Positions 1 to 8,685 of a stretch of DNA of 64,000 bases are shown here, piece after piece. Under the pieces are notes generated by a model that was not told the origin of the DNA, did not search any database, and saw only the letters and a list, made by a program, of their open reading frames with translations. The position numbers and the translations under genes were made by a program. Within the stretch, counting starts at the first letter, position 1. Each line of letters starts with the position of its first letter. The stretch covers positions 1 to 64,000 of the forward strand of contig NZ_PHNC01000006.1 in assembly GCF_003121295.1 (NCBI RefSeq), written 5' to 3'. Source of the DNA: Streptomyces orinoci (GTDB taxonomy: Bacteria; Actinomycetota; Actinomycetes; Streptomycetales; Streptomycetaceae).

Positions 1-662
1 ATGGCCGCCATCGCGAGCATGCCGAGGAACACCAGGGCCCAGAGCGCCAAGGCGGCCCATGACCCGGCGGCGCCGATCGCTGCCATCCAGTCCCAGCGGC
101 CCGCCCGGGCCAGTTCCCGGGTCGCGGCCCCGTACATGCCCACCGGAAACACCAGGCTCCACAGGCTCGCCTCGTACCGCAGCGGCACATGGCGCAACAG
201 GTGCCGCCAGAAGCCCAGGGCCAGCAGCAGCGGGATCAGCCAGGTGCAGAACGACCACAGGGCGGTGGACAGCCCGAGGACGACCGGCCGGGGCAGCAGC
301 TGGCTGCCGGGGGGCGTCCGGAGGGTCCGCGCGCCGGCCAGCACGGTGATCGCCGCGGCGCCCATAAAGATCCAGTAGGGAGTGACCAGCTCCGTGGGCG
401 CCACCGGCTCCAGCAGGAGCCTGGCCGGCGCCAGCGCGGCGATCAGCAGGTACTGCACGAGCCCGACGGCCCAGCAGACCGCGGCCAGGCCGCCCAGCGC
501 CGGACCGTTGGCATGCCGGCCCAGCGAGGCGGCTGCCACCGCCAGGGACACAATGCCGGTGGCCATGACGAAGGCGAACGCCCCCGGAGTGAGATCCCGC
601 ACCGTCTCGGCAAGCACCTTCCGCCAGGCGCCGGGTGGCCGGCCGGACTCCACGGCCCTCAT
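1..662 (-). CDS. TDT/TehA-SLAC1-family transporter, partial
   Basis: The reverse strand is open from an ATG at 662 to the window edge, so about 220 N-terminal residues are visible and the C-terminus lies outside. The product is a polytopic membrane protein. Near residues 26-39 it reads PGAFAFVMATGIVS, the signature of the tellurite-resistance/C4-dicarboxylate (TDT, SLAC1-like) family, followed by several 20-residue hydrophobic segments, YWIFMGAA, FWRH and SLVFPVGMYG. Family members are about 330-380 residues with ten helices and move organic acids or anions across the cytoplasmic membrane. The substrate cannot be read from sequence. It diverges from the PAP2 gene across about 240 bp of less G+C-rich DNA. 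Confidence 0.8.
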   Translation of the reverse strand, partial: MRAVESGRPPGAWRKVLAETVRDLTPGAFAFVMATGIVSLAVAAASLGRHANGPALGGLAAVCWAVGLVQYLLIAALAPARLLLEPVAPTELVTPYWIFMGAAAITVLAGARTLRTPPGSQLLPRPVVLGLSTALWSFCTWLIPLLLALGFWRHLLRHVPLRYEASLWSLVFPVGMYGAATRELARAGRWDWMAAIGAAGSWAALALWALVFLGMLAMAA

Positions 663-901
663 CCGGTCACCACCTTGTCCTCCGCCGCATCCCCGTCGAG
701 TCTCCGTCACTCGGGCCGCACTCGCCTCCGCACCGCACTCCCGCCCAGGGGCTCCACCGGAGCTCCGCATGCCCGACGAACCCCACCCGCGCCAACTCCG
801 ATAGCATGATCGCTCACGACGATCGCCCTGAATCCAACAAATCGGCTGAGAAATTGATACCTATAACATCGCGGTTGTTTTCGCGAATAAACTGCAGAAA
901 T

Positions 902-2203
902 ATGCTCGCCGCGTGGCGTCGGCCGCGGGCGATTCTGTGGACCATTGCGGGTGTGGTGACCCTTGGATTTCTCATCGCACTCGAGATCACCGCGCGCCGC
1001 TACGGCCAGCCGGGGCCGATCACCAACCAGGCCCGGGAGGTGATTTTCGGCCCGAAATCCGGCCCTCTGCTGTACGCCGGCATGGCATTGATGATGGTGG
1101 TGCTCACCTGGCGGCAACGGCTTGTCGCGGCCTGCTTCGCGGTCGGCATCGACCTCGTTTTTCTCATGGTGCGGTGGGCGGCCGGTGCCAGGCTGAATTT
1201 CGGCAATGGCGCGTTGTGGGTGATTCTCGGCTGTGCGGTCATCGCGATCACCCGGCGCACCGGCCGGGAGCGCGTTCTGCTGCTGAAGGGCGTCGGACTG
1301 GGCCTGCTGCTGGTGGCCGGCCGTAAGACCGGGGACACCTGGCTGCTCATCACGGCCAAGACCCGCCCGACGGTACTCGACCAGTACACGGCGGTGGCCG
1401 ATCATGCACTGGGCGAACCCTCATGGCTGGCGGGCCGGCTCCTCAGGGCGTCCGGGCCGGTCGGCAGCCACCTTCTCCATCTGGTCTACGGGCAGATCGC
1501 GGTGGCCGCGATCGTCATCGCGCTGTACCAGCTGCGCAATGTGTCAGCCGAGCGCCGCTTCCCGCGCCATCATCTGGTGCGCACCTTTCTGCTGATCGGT
1601 CTGCTCGGACCGGGCATCTACATGCTCTTCCCGACGGTCGGACCGATCTTTGTCTACGCCAACGACGGCGGGCACTGGGCACTGGCCAACCTGTGGCCCA
1701 ACACTCCGCCGCCGGTCAGTACCCCGCACCACATGCCCTTCGACGGGTTCACCCCGCGCAACTGCATGCCCAGCCTGCACACGGCATGGGCCACCGCGAT
1801 CTTCATTCATTCCCGCCAGGCTTCGCGCTTTTTGCGGTACGCGGGTGCCTTCTGGCTGGTCGCCACCCTCGGCGCAACGCTGGGATTCGGCTACCACTAC
1901 GGTGTCGATCTCGTTGCGGGTGTGGTTTTCGCCCTCACCATCGAGGCAGGAGTGCGCGCCTTCGACCGCGGCTGGGACCGGCAGGGAATTCAGCTGGTCG
2001 TTTACGGAACAACGGTATTTGTCGCGCTTCTGATTTCCTATCGATATCTGCCGATGCAGATGGCCGAATACCCGTGGATTGCGGGGCCGCTGCTCCTTAT
2101 GGCGATGACCTCGGTGATCCGCGGCTATCTGCGGTTCACCAAGCCTGCGGAGCCGAAGCCCGTGCCGGTGCAGCAGCCGGAGCCACAGCCCGAACTGGTC
2201 TGA
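902..2203 (+). CDS. PAP2-superfamily membrane phosphatase
   Basis: A 433-residue integral membrane protein. It carries PSLHTAW near residue 289 and YHYGVD near residue 331, which match the C2 (PSxH) and C3 (HxxxD) catalytic motifs of PAP2 phosphatases; the two histidines would carry out phosphoryl transfer from a lipid phosphate. The long helical N-terminal half and the GFTPRNCMPSLHTAW context resemble the inositolphosphotransferase-like (Aur1-type, PAP2_3) branch. The start is uncertain: an in-frame ATG at 806 exists, but 815-900 is AT-rich and looks non-coding, so ATG 902 is preferred although no good Shine-Dalgarno precedes it. Substrate unknown. Confidence 0.8.
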   Translation: MLAAWRRPRAILWTIAGVVTLGFLIALEITARRYGQPGPITNQAREVIFGPKSGPLLYAGMALMMVVLTWRQRLVAACFAVGIDLVFLMVRWAAGARLNFGNGALWVILGCAVIAITRRTGRERVLLLKGVGLGLLLVAGRKTGDTWLLITAKTRPTVLDQYTAVADHALGEPSWLAGRLLRASGPVGSHLLHLVYGQIAVAAIVIALYQLRNVSAERRFPRHHLVRTFLLIGLLGPGIYMLFPTVGPIFVYANDGGHWALANLWPNTPPPVSTPHHMPFDGFTPRNCMPSLHTAWATAIFIHSRQASRFLRYAGAFWLVATLGATLGFGYHYGVDLVAGVVFALTIEAGVRAFDRGWDRQGIQLVVYGTTVFVALLISYRYLPMQMAEYPWIAGPLLLMAMTSVIRGYLRFTKPAEPKPVPVQQPEPQPELV

Positions 2204-2226
2204 CGCGCGGCGATCGTCCGACCGCT

Positions 2227-2260
2227 GCCTCCGGCCCGCTGCGTCCGGCCGGCCGGAGGC
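2227..2260 (+). terminator. Hairpin terminator after the PAP2 gene
   Basis: GCCTCCGGCC at 2227-2236 pairs perfectly with GGCCGGAGGC at 2251-2260 across a 14-nt loop, 24 nt after the PAP2 stop. There is no T-tract, which is usual for Streptomyces. Confidence 0.55.
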
Positions 2261-2383
2261 GGCGGCCGAGCCGCTCCTTGTGCGCATGCGTGCCGAGGCG
2301 ACTCATGGAACCGTGGTTGCCGAGCGTCCACGGTCTGCGGAAGCAGGCAGAAGGCCGGACGTCCGCCGAGGGATCGGAGAGCC

Positions 2384-2737
2384 ATGGCCGTCCTCCCCCT
2401 GACGAACCTGACGGAGTACGAAGAAGCCATCGCCAGGGACAAACCGGTGGTGGTGAGCTTCTGCGCGACCTGGGCACCTCGCTGCCGGGTCATCACCCCG
2501 GTCTTCCGGAGGCTGTCGGAACTGCCCGAGTTCGCGGCCACCGTTGGTTTCCACAGCGTGGACCTGGATGAGGCGGCCGATGTCGCGCAGAAGGCGGGCG
2601 TCGGCCCTGTACCCGTCTTTATGGTCTTCTGCCATGGCACCAGGCTCTCCGAGGTCGTCGCTCCCGGGCCGGAGGCCCTGCGCGAGCTGGTCGCCTGGGC
2701 GAGTACCACCGGAGACGACCGGCCGGACGACGGCTGA
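2384..2737 (+). CDS. Thioredoxin-like protein with a single active-site cysteine
   Basis: 117 residues with a thioredoxin fold: VVVSFCATW, a central FRRLSELPEF helix, then GVGPVPVFMVF with the probable cis-proline at residue 77. The active site normally reads WCGPC. Here residues 30-34 are WAPRC, so the attacking N-terminal cysteine is alanine and only the resolving cysteine (C34) remains; another cysteine, C27, sits three residues before W30. A normal dithiol reductase is therefore unlikely, and a chaperone-like or mixed-disulfide role is more plausible. The start ATG follows GGATCGGAGAG. It lies alone between the PAP2 gene and broken glycosyltransferase DNA. Confidence 0.75.
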   Translation: MAVLPLTNLTEYEEAIARDKPVVVSFCATWAPRCRVITPVFRRLSELPEFAATVGFHSVDLDEAADVAQKAGVGPVPVFMVFCHGTRLSEVVAPGPEALRELVAWASTTGDDRPDDG

Positions 2738-2755
2738 GCACCCCGGGGACCGGCG

Positions 2756-3270
2756 GTGTTTCCGGCGAACGGCTCCATACCGTGCCCCGTCCCCTCCTAC
2801 ACGGTCGTCATCCCGACCCTGGGCCGACCACACGGCCGGCTGTCTGCGGGCCCTGGCCGAGGGCCGGGGCCCGCCGCCCCGCCGCATTGTGCTGGTGGAC
2901 GACCGGCCGCTGGGCGTCTGCACTCCCCTGCCCGTGGCCGTCCTGCACTCCCTGCGCGGCATTGTCGAGACCGTTTCCGGCTGCGCGGCCGGCCCGGCCG
3001 CCGCTCGCAATGCGGGATGGCGCGGCGCGGAAGAGCAGTGGACCGTCTTCCTTGACGAGAAGGTGCTGCCTGGACCCACCTGGCCGGCCGAGCTCGCCGC
3101 CGAGCTCGCGGCGGCGGGCCCCCGGACGGCCGCCGTCCAGGCACGGCTCACCGACCGGGAGGGTACGGCCGTGGGTCCGGGCGCCGCGGGGGACGGCCGC
3201 CGACCTGGCCTGCCGGCGGACGGCCCTGGAGGCGGCCGGCAGGTTCGACGAACGCTTCGCCCGCGCCTGT
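2756..3270 (+). pseudogene. Family-2 glycosyltransferase, frameshifted and truncated
   Basis: Parts of one GT2 protein appear in three successive frames. TVVIPTLGRP, the N-terminal strand of GT-A enzymes, is in the frame starting at 2756. RIVLVDDRP, AAARNAGWRGA and VFLDEKVLPGPTW follow in another frame from about 2850 to 3190. ADLACRRTALEAAGRFDERF, the acceptor-binding part, is in a third frame near 3200-3260. The last part runs straight into transposase DNA at about 3270. At least two frameshifts plus loss of the 3' end make this non-functional. An intact ancestor would have added a sugar from a nucleotide-sugar donor. Confidence 0.75.
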
Positions 3271-3674
3271 TACCGGCGGGCACGGCATGCCGCTCGCGGT
3301 CCTGCTGACCAGCGGCAACCGCAACGACGTCACTCAGTTGCTGCCGCTGCTCGATGCGATCCCGCCGGTCCGCGGCCGGATCGGCCATCCCCGCCGCAAG
3401 CCGGACTCGCTGTTTGCCGACCGCGGCTACGACCACGACATCTACCGCGACCAGGTCCGCGCCCGCGGCATCGTGCCCGCGATCGCCCGCCGCGGGATTC
3501 CGGCACGGCACGGGACTGGGCACCTACCACTGGGTCGTGGAGAGGAGCTTTGCGCGGCTGCACGGCTTCCGATGTCTGCGCATCCGATGGGAACGGCGAG
3601 CCGACAGCCACGAAGCGTTCCTCAAATTTGCCTGCTGCCTCATCACCCACCGACAACTCAACTCACTGTGTTGA
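3270..3674 (+). pseudogene. IS5-family transposase, C-terminal remnant
   Basis: From about 3270 the sequence encodes HGMPLAVLLTSGNRNDVTQL, then DSLFADRGYDHDIYRDQVRA, which contains the second catalytic Asp of an IS5-type DDE transposase. Near 3500 the reading frame shifts, and the remainder (GTYHWVVERSFARLHGF, with the catalytic Glu, and HEAFLKFACCLITH) is in another frame ending at the TGA at 3674. The N-terminal half and the left end are missing. It is fused directly to the broken glycosyltransferase upstream, so it probably marks the join of a deletion or insertion. It differs from the intact IS5-type element at 9.5 kb. Confidence 0.8.
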
Positions 3675-3814
3675 CCGTTGTAAGTGCCATTGCCCTGGCA
3701 AGAATGCGACATCAACCGCGGAGCGCGAGGGTGCTGTCGTAGTTCTGCCAGCCGACCGGGGACACCGCCTGCTGAGCTGTTCGCCAACACACTGCCCATC
3801 ACAGGACGGAACTC

Positions 3815-5044
3815 ATGTCCTCCACCACTACCAACCCGGTCGGCGGCGCAGCTCTGCCGACCCGATCGCCGCTGATCGGCTGGCTGGCCGTGGTCTCGGT
3901 GATGCTGGGAATCTTCGCCATTGTCACCACTGAAATCCTGCCCATCGGTCTGCTGACCTCGATCGGCTCCAGTTTCACCATCTCCGATGGTGTGGCCGGG
4001 CTGATGATGACCATGCCGGGTTTTCTCGCGGCGGTCTCCGCTCCTCTGGTCACTGTGGCCACGGCACGCATCGACCGTCGCCTGATGCTATGCGTCTTCA
4101 TGCTCCTGCTGGCCCTGGCGAATTTCCTTGCTGCTGCGGCGCCCGACTACTGGCTCGTGCTGGTCTCCAGGGTCATGGTGGGGATCACGATCGGTGGGTT
4201 CTGGTCGATAGGCGCTGGGCTGGCCGAACGGTTGGTGCCGCCGACCTCGGTCAGCAGGGCAACCGCCGTGATCTTCTCCGCTGTCCCATTGGGATCCGTC
4301 CTCGGAGTACCGACCGGCACCCTCCTCGGGGATCTCGCCGGGTGGCGTATCGCATTCGCGGTCATGGGTGCGCTGACGGTCGGGGTACTGATCATGCTGT
4401 TCCTGGTCGCGCCCCCGTTACCTCCCGTCCAGGCCACCCAGCTGAGCGATCTCAGGGGCATGTTCCGCAGTAGCAACACCCGCTTCGCGCTCCTGCTGAC
4501 GTTCCTGATCGTGGTCGCCCACTTCGGGACCTACACCTATGTGACGCCGTTCCTGGAACGGGTCACCCATGCCGGCGACGGCCTGATCACCACGTTCCTG
4601 TTGGTCTACGGCGCTGCCGGTATCCTCGGCAACTTTCTCGGGGGTGCTCGAGTGGCACGGTATCCGCGGACGGTCTTCGGACTTGCGGCCGGACTCATTG
4701 CAGCGGCGACTCTTCTGCTTCCCATGGTGGGCCGCTGGGCGGCGGGTGCTGTTGCCCTGCTGATCGTGTGGGGCGTCGGCTACGGCGCAGTGCCTGTCGC
4801 ATCGCAGACCTGGTTTTCCAAGGCGGCGCCGTCTGTCCCCGAAGCGGCATCGGTTCTGTTCACGGCTTCCTTCCAAGCCACGATCTCCATCGGCGCGCTT
4901 CTAGGGGGGATGGTCCTGGACCGCACCTCTCCATCCGCGGTCATGGTGCTCGGCGGCTGCACTGCGCTATTCATGGTCCTGACAGCGGGAGCCCACTGCG
5001 CCAGGCGTCTCGCCTGGCCAGGAAACGCAGACGGGCCCGAGTAG
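3815..5044 (+). CDS. MFS exporter of the DHA1 type, with a TTA codon
   Basis: 409 residues with about twelve hydrophobic segments. The opening GWLAVVSVMLGIFAIVTTE and LPIGLLTSIG, the loop ARIDRRLM between helices 2 and 3, and GITIGGFWSIGAG resemble DHA1 drug/arabinose/purine-type efflux proteins (AraJ, NepI, Bcr-like). It probably exports a small molecule by proton antiport; the substrate is unknown. Leucine 202 is encoded by TTA (4418-4420), so in Streptomyces translation should depend on the bldA tRNA. The gene's third-position G+C is lower than its neighbours, and it lies between two glycosyltransferase remnants next to an IS remnant, all suggesting horizontal arrival. Confidence 0.85.
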   Translation: MSSTTTNPVGGAALPTRSPLIGWLAVVSVMLGIFAIVTTEILPIGLLTSIGSSFTISDGVAGLMMTMPGFLAAVSAPLVTVATARIDRRLMLCVFMLLLALANFLAAAAPDYWLVLVSRVMVGITIGGFWSIGAGLAERLVPPTSVSRATAVIFSAVPLGSVLGVPTGTLLGDLAGWRIAFAVMGALTVGVLIMLFLVAPPLPPVQATQLSDLRGMFRSSNTRFALLLTFLIVVAHFGTYTYVTPFLERVTHAGDGLITTFLLVYGAAGILGNFLGGARVARYPRTVFGLAAGLIAAATLLLPMVGRWAAGAVALLIVWGVGYGAVPVASQTWFSKAAPSVPEAASVLFTASFQATISIGALLGGMVLDRTSPSAVMVLGGCTALFMVLTAGAHCARRLAWPGNADGPE

Positions 5045-5188
5045 TCCGGCGAGCACGGTCTCGTGACTTGCGCCTTTGTGCGGGTTTTCGGGCAGTGGGC
5101 GATCCATCCCCCTGAGGTGAATGTCTTTCCCTGCCCTGCTCCCATTCCTCCCCGCCCTCAAGGGCAGGGTCTCCTCGGAGGTACAAGG

Positions 5189-5345
5189 ATGACCGATCGC
5201 CGCACCACGGTCGTCGTCATCACCCACAACCGCCACGAGGGCCTTCTGCATACCCTCGGCCGGCCGGCGGCTCTAGCCGGACGGCCGTCCGTCATCGTGG
5301 TGGGCAACGACTGCACCGACGGCACCACCCAAGCCGTTCGTGGGC
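5189..5345 (+). pseudogene. Family-2 glycosyltransferase, N-terminal fragment
   Basis: After GGAGG at 5177-5181 an ATG at 5189 opens a frame reading TTVVVITHNRHEGLL and SVIVVGNDCTDGTTQAV, the N-terminal strand and nucleotide-binding Asp region of GT2 enzymes (usually VVDNDSTDGT). After about 50 residues the resemblance stops and the frame runs antisense into the next gene. It is the stump of a second glycosyltransferase, complementary in position to the one broken at 2756-3270. Confidence 0.6.
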
Positions 5346-5384
5346 GCCCGGCTCCCTGGCCGGTGCCGGCGGATGCGGCCTGCC

Positions 5385-6002
5385 CTACCTCCCACCGGCG
5401 TCCCCGCGCCGCCATACGCGCGGGACCAGCCGGGGGACGCGCCGCCGGTAATCCTCGTACGCACCCGGAAACGCCTCGGCCATCAGCTTTTCCTCAACGC
5501 TGATCTTCCACTGCGCCAGGACGACGGCCAGCAGCACGGCCACCACCCAGCCGCCGAGCAGCATCAGCAGCGCGGTGCCGATGAACATGCCGAGAATCCC
5601 GGTGTAGATGGGGTGCCGGACGATCGCATACGGGCCGTCGGTGCGCAGTTGGTGGCCCTGCTTGGCCACCGGGGTGGAAGTCCACATCCGCCCCAGGCGG
5701 ATACGGGCCCAGATCGCAAAGGCGGTAGCGGCGATCAGCACGACCGCGCCGATGGCACGCAGCCACTGCACATGGACCGTAAGCGGGTCCCAAGTGCCAT
5801 GCGGCAGCAGAGTGTTCACCGTCACCGCCACCGCGATCCCGGCGGCCACGCTCCACCGCTGGAGCGGCTGTCCGCGCTTGCGCACGGCCGGGGACCGGCG
5901 GGCGTTGTACAGCGCGCCGCAGACCCATACGGTCAGGAACGTCGCCCAGCAGACAATGTCGGTCGTCAACGCGATATGGCGCCACTGCGCATCGGTCATC
6001 AT
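5385..6002 (-). CDS. Isoprenylcysteine carboxyl methyltransferase-family membrane protein
   Basis: 205 residues with about five membrane segments. The C-terminal half carries the ICMT/PEMT SAM-binding core: DGPYAIVRHPIYTG near residues 127-140, followed by EEKLMAEAFPGAYEDYRRRV and a terminal PRLVP. Bacterial members of this family methylate lipids or small substrates and usually have no prenylated protein target; here the substrate is unknown. An ATG one codon downstream of the 6002 start is equally usable. It ends close to the stump of the glycosyltransferase read from the other strand. Confidence 0.8.
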   Translation of the reverse strand: MMTDAQWRHIALTTDIVCWATFLTVWVCGALYNARRSPAVRKRGQPLQRWSVAAGIAVAVTVNTLLPHGTWDPLTVHVQWLRAIGAVVLIAATAFAIWARIRLGRMWTSTPVAKQGHQLRTDGPYAIVRHPIYTGILGMFIGTALLMLLGGWVVAVLLAVVLAQWKISVEEKLMAEAFPGAYEDYRRRVPRLVPRVWRRGDAGGR

Positions 6003-6250
6003 CGCTCACCCCCTTGGGCCGGTACGGGCCGCACTGCCGCCGCCGGCTCTGCCCATGAGACGCGGCGGTATACGGACAGGTTGCCGTGGAGTACGACATA
6101 CCGGATGCATGGGCGCACCGGCCGTCGCGTTCCCTGGGCAGCGCCGGGCCGATGGGGCGTCCGGTGGCCGCGAGTTGATCGCCGCACCACACACACGGTT
6201 GACTCCTCACGACCAATCGATGGCACGGCTCACCTGCCCGACAGGGCAGT

Positions 6251-6285
6251 TGGCCCGCGCCGCCAGGTGCCGCCAGGTGCCGCTG
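6251..6285 (+). repeat. Short tandem 10-bp repeat in the leader of the FAD gene
   Basis: CCGCCAGGTG occurs twice in tandem followed by a partial third copy (CCGCTGG), ending about 15 nt before the ATG at 6301 and next to the Shine-Dalgarno sequence GGAG. It may be a local duplication; no function is evident. Confidence 0.4.
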
Positions 6286-6300
6286 GACAAAGGAGAGCCG

Positions 6301-7605
6301 ATGAGGCGAGCAGTCGTCCTGGGAGGAAGCATCGCCGGCCTGGGCGCGGCCCGGGTACTGAGCGAGCACGCCGACGAGGTCGTCATCGTGGAGCCGGACG
6401 AACTGAGCGCGTCCTCACCGGTGAGACCCGGCGTCCCGCAGGGCAGCCAGGTGCATGCGGTGCTGAGCATGGGCTCTGACTTGCTGGAGCGCTGGCTGCC
6501 GGGCCTGACCGACGAGTTGGCCGCCGAAGGCGCGATACCCGGTTACGGCGACCGTATCGAGCACTATGTGGACGGTGTCCGCAAAGTCGGTGTCCCCTCG
6601 GAATACACCATCGGCCTGACCCGCCCCCTGCTCGAAACCCACGTCCGCCGCCGGGTTCTGGCGGCGGAAGGAGTGCGGCTGGTGCGGGGCCGGGCCCTGG
6701 CCCTGGTTGCCGAGGGCGAGCGAGTCACGGGGGTGGAATATGTGCCCCATGACACCCAGGAGCCCCGGACCCTGGCGGCGGACCTGGTGGTGGACGCCAC
6801 CGGCCGCGGCACCCGGCTCGACCGCTGGCTGTCCGCGGCCGGCTGGACTCCGCCCGCCCTGGAACGGATGAACCTGCAACTGGGTTATGCCACCGCCCTG
6901 TTCAAGAGCGGCGAGGAGCTGCCTGGCCTCAACGTTGTGCAGGCGATCTCAACTCCCCAGGGTCCGTACCGGGATTCCTTCGCCGCGGTGCGGGTGGAGG
7001 GACGCCGATGGATGGTCGTGCTGTCCGCCTATGGCGAGGACCGCCCGACGCGCGACCGGGAAGAGTTCCTACGGCGCTGCGGGGCCGCTCCCGTTCCGCC
7101 GATAGCCGAGATCGCCCAACAGTGCACCCTGGAGGGTGAGGTGGCGACCTACACCATGGCCGACAGCCGCCGACGGCACTTCACCGCCCTTTCCCGCTTC
7201 CCGGCCGGGCTGGTCGCCGTCGGCGATGCCGTGGCCTCCTTCAACCCCGTCTACGGCCAGGGCATGACCAGCGCGCTGCTCCATGCCTCCTGCCTGTCGG
7301 CCCACCTGCGCTCAGGAGCCCCGCTCAACGAACCGGCCTGGGACTACTTCCGCCGGGTGCAGGTCATCGTGGACGCGGCCTGGGGCATCTCCACCCTCCT
7401 GGACCTCGCCCTGCCGCACGTTGACGGCCCGTACCCCAGGGGCTACCGGTTCGCCCGCTGGTACAGCGAACAGCTCGGCCGGGCCACCTTCACCGACCCC
7501 GGCCTGCACCGGCTCTTCCTGGAAGTCGCCCATATGCGCAAACACCCGCGTGTGCTCAGCCGCCCGGCAACCATGCTGGCAGTGGCCCGCACCCTGCTGG
7601 GGTAA
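6301..7605 (+). CDS. FAD-dependent monooxygenase/oxidoreductase
   Basis: 434 residues. The N-terminus VVLGGSIAGLGAARVL is the Rossmann ADP-binding loop, with E32-like acidic residues in VVIVEPDE. DLVVDATGRG near residue 162 and VAVGDAVASFNPVYGQGM near residues 306-323 are the second and third FAD contacts of the PHBH-like flavoprotein fold. Related Streptomyces enzymes (tryptophan-halogenase-like or geranylgeranyl-reductase-like oxidoreductases) act on small lipophilic molecules, but the substrate is not evident. AAAGGAGAG lies 5 nt before the ATG, so the start is secure. It has no obvious partner gene in an operon. Confidence 0.85.
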   Translation: MRRAVVLGGSIAGLGAARVLSEHADEVVIVEPDELSASSPVRPGVPQGSQVHAVLSMGSDLLERWLPGLTDELAAEGAIPGYGDRIEHYVDGVRKVGVPSEYTIGLTRPLLETHVRRRVLAAEGVRLVRGRALALVAEGERVTGVEYVPHDTQEPRTLAADLVVDATGRGTRLDRWLSAAGWTPPALERMNLQLGYATALFKSGEELPGLNVVQAISTPQGPYRDSFAAVRVEGRRWMVVLSAYGEDRPTRDREEFLRRCGAAPVPPIAEIAQQCTLEGEVATYTMADSRRRHFTALSRFPAGLVAVGDAVASFNPVYGQGMTSALLHASCLSAHLRSGAPLNEPAWDYFRRVQVIVDAAWGISTLLDLALPHVDGPYPRGYRFARWYSEQLGRATFTDPGLHRLFLEVAHMRKHPRVLSRPATMLAVARTLLG

Positions 7606-7749
7606 GGCGCCCTACGGACGTCCGCCGGTGAACGGGGTGGCGCACCCCTGCTGTCCAGGAAGGCACCGGCGCCCCTGCCGCATGGGTTTACCCCCTGCAT
7701 CGCTCGTTTGACGACGCACGGGCGGCGCGAGCGTAGATTCACGCCGACC

Positions 7750-7769
7750 GGCGCGCCGAACGGCGCGCC
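7750..7769 (+). promoter_or_regulatory. Leader hairpin made of two GGCGCGCC palindromes
   Basis: GGCGCGCC-GAAC-GGCGCGCC forms an 8-bp stem with a 4-nt loop in the untranslated leader, ending about 21 nt before the next ATG and just upstream of GGGAGGGA. It could stabilise the transcript or modulate translation. Upstream, TTGACG (7708) and TAGATT (7734) resemble promoter hexamers, but their 20-nt spacing is long. Confidence 0.35.
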
Positions 7770-7790
7770 ACCACCGGGAGGGAACCAGCC

Positions 7791-8192
7791 ATGCCCCGAA
7801 CCACCCTTGCCCATAGGCTCGCCATAAGCGTGTCGGCACTCGCCGTCACAGCCGCCGGCGCCTTCGCCATGGCCCCATCGGCAACGGCCGCGCCCCGCGC
7901 GCTCACCTCGGCGAGCACCGCCGGCCGACAGGCCCAGGCGGTCCATGTCCTCGCCCTCTACTGCGGCTATGACAGCCACAACACCTATGCCTCACGCGGT
8001 GACCGGGGACCGAAGGTCAAGGAGATCCAGTGTCTGCTGGAGAAGTGGGCCTATGACATCGGCCCATCGGGCGTGGACGGTGTTTTCGGCGCGGACACCG
8101 AGAACGCGGTCAAGGAGTTCCAGTCCGATGAGGGGCTGCGTGCGGATGGCATCGTAGGCCCCAACACCTGGCGGAAGCTGCGCTATACCTGA
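7791..8192 (+). CDS. Small secreted peptidoglycan-binding protein
   Basis: 133 residues. A Sec signal peptide is visible (basic N-terminus, hydrophobic ISVSALAVTAAGAFAMA, probable cleavage after about residue 34). The mature part is a single PG_binding_1 domain: GDRGPKVKEIQCLLEKW, then GVDGVFGADTENAVKEFQ and GLRADGIVGPNTWRKL. Such domains bind cell-wall peptidoglycan. There is no catalytic domain, so it is a binding module alone. Two cysteines (in YCGYD and IQCLL) could form a disulfide. The start is supported by GGGAGGGA at about -8. Confidence 0.88.
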   Translation: MPRTTLAHRLAISVSALAVTAAGAFAMAPSATAAPRALTSASTAGRQAQAVHVLALYCGYDSHNTYASRGDRGPKVKEIQCLLEKWAYDIGPSGVDGVFGADTENAVKEFQSDEGLRADGIVGPNTWRKLRYT

Positions 8193-8216
8193 TCTGCCCG
8201 GCAGGCGGCGGCGGTT

Positions 8217-8239
8217 GGGGCCCGGAGGGCTTGGGCCCC
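8217..8239 (+). terminator. Terminator after the peptidoglycan-binding gene
   Basis: GGGGCCC (8217-8223) pairs with GGGCCCC (8233-8239) across a 9-nt loop, 25 nt after the stop codon. No T-tract follows. Confidence 0.5.
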
Positions 8240-8685
8240 CGCCGGAACCCGTCACCGGGGGCGGCTTGGCCCAACAGCCGTCGGACAGGCCCGGATCGGG
8301 CCCCGAGCTGCCGAAACGCGACCGGCGGACTCCCCGGACCACGAGAGATCCGTTCTGCCGGTACGGGGCGGAGTGCCGTACCGGCGATCAGGTTGGCGGT
8401 GGCCTCATGCCCGGCGATCAGCAGCGGGCTGGGGGTGACTGACCCGTAGTGCCAAGGCGTCCATGGGGCCGCCCCGTTCGCGCCCGTACAACAAGTCGGA
8501 CCACGGGTCGGGCACGCCAAATTTCATACCGCTCTTCCCCGCCCTGGAGTTGCCCGGGCCCAACCCCCGGGTGAGGCAGCGCGAGCGGGCACCGAGGACG
8601 GGCCTTCTGCCGTGGTACGCCGATCAGTTGGCAGGGAGCCTCGCCCTCGTCACTCACCGGACCCGCGCAGCCGGTTGCCGTCCAA
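8240..8685. other. Gene-poor stretch with a possible cytochrome P450 I-helix relic
   Basis: No complete gene is supportable. On the reverse strand near 8395-8440 one frame reads LLIAGHEATANLI, very close to the P450 I-helix signature (LLIAGHETTAN). Nothing else P450-like is found nearby: neither ExxR nor the heme-Cys loop. Just upstream, an ATG at 8527 opens a 40-codon frame (MKFGVPDPWSDLLYGRERGG and onward) with no recognised family. The stretch is best read as eroded coding DNA. Confidence 0.35.
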
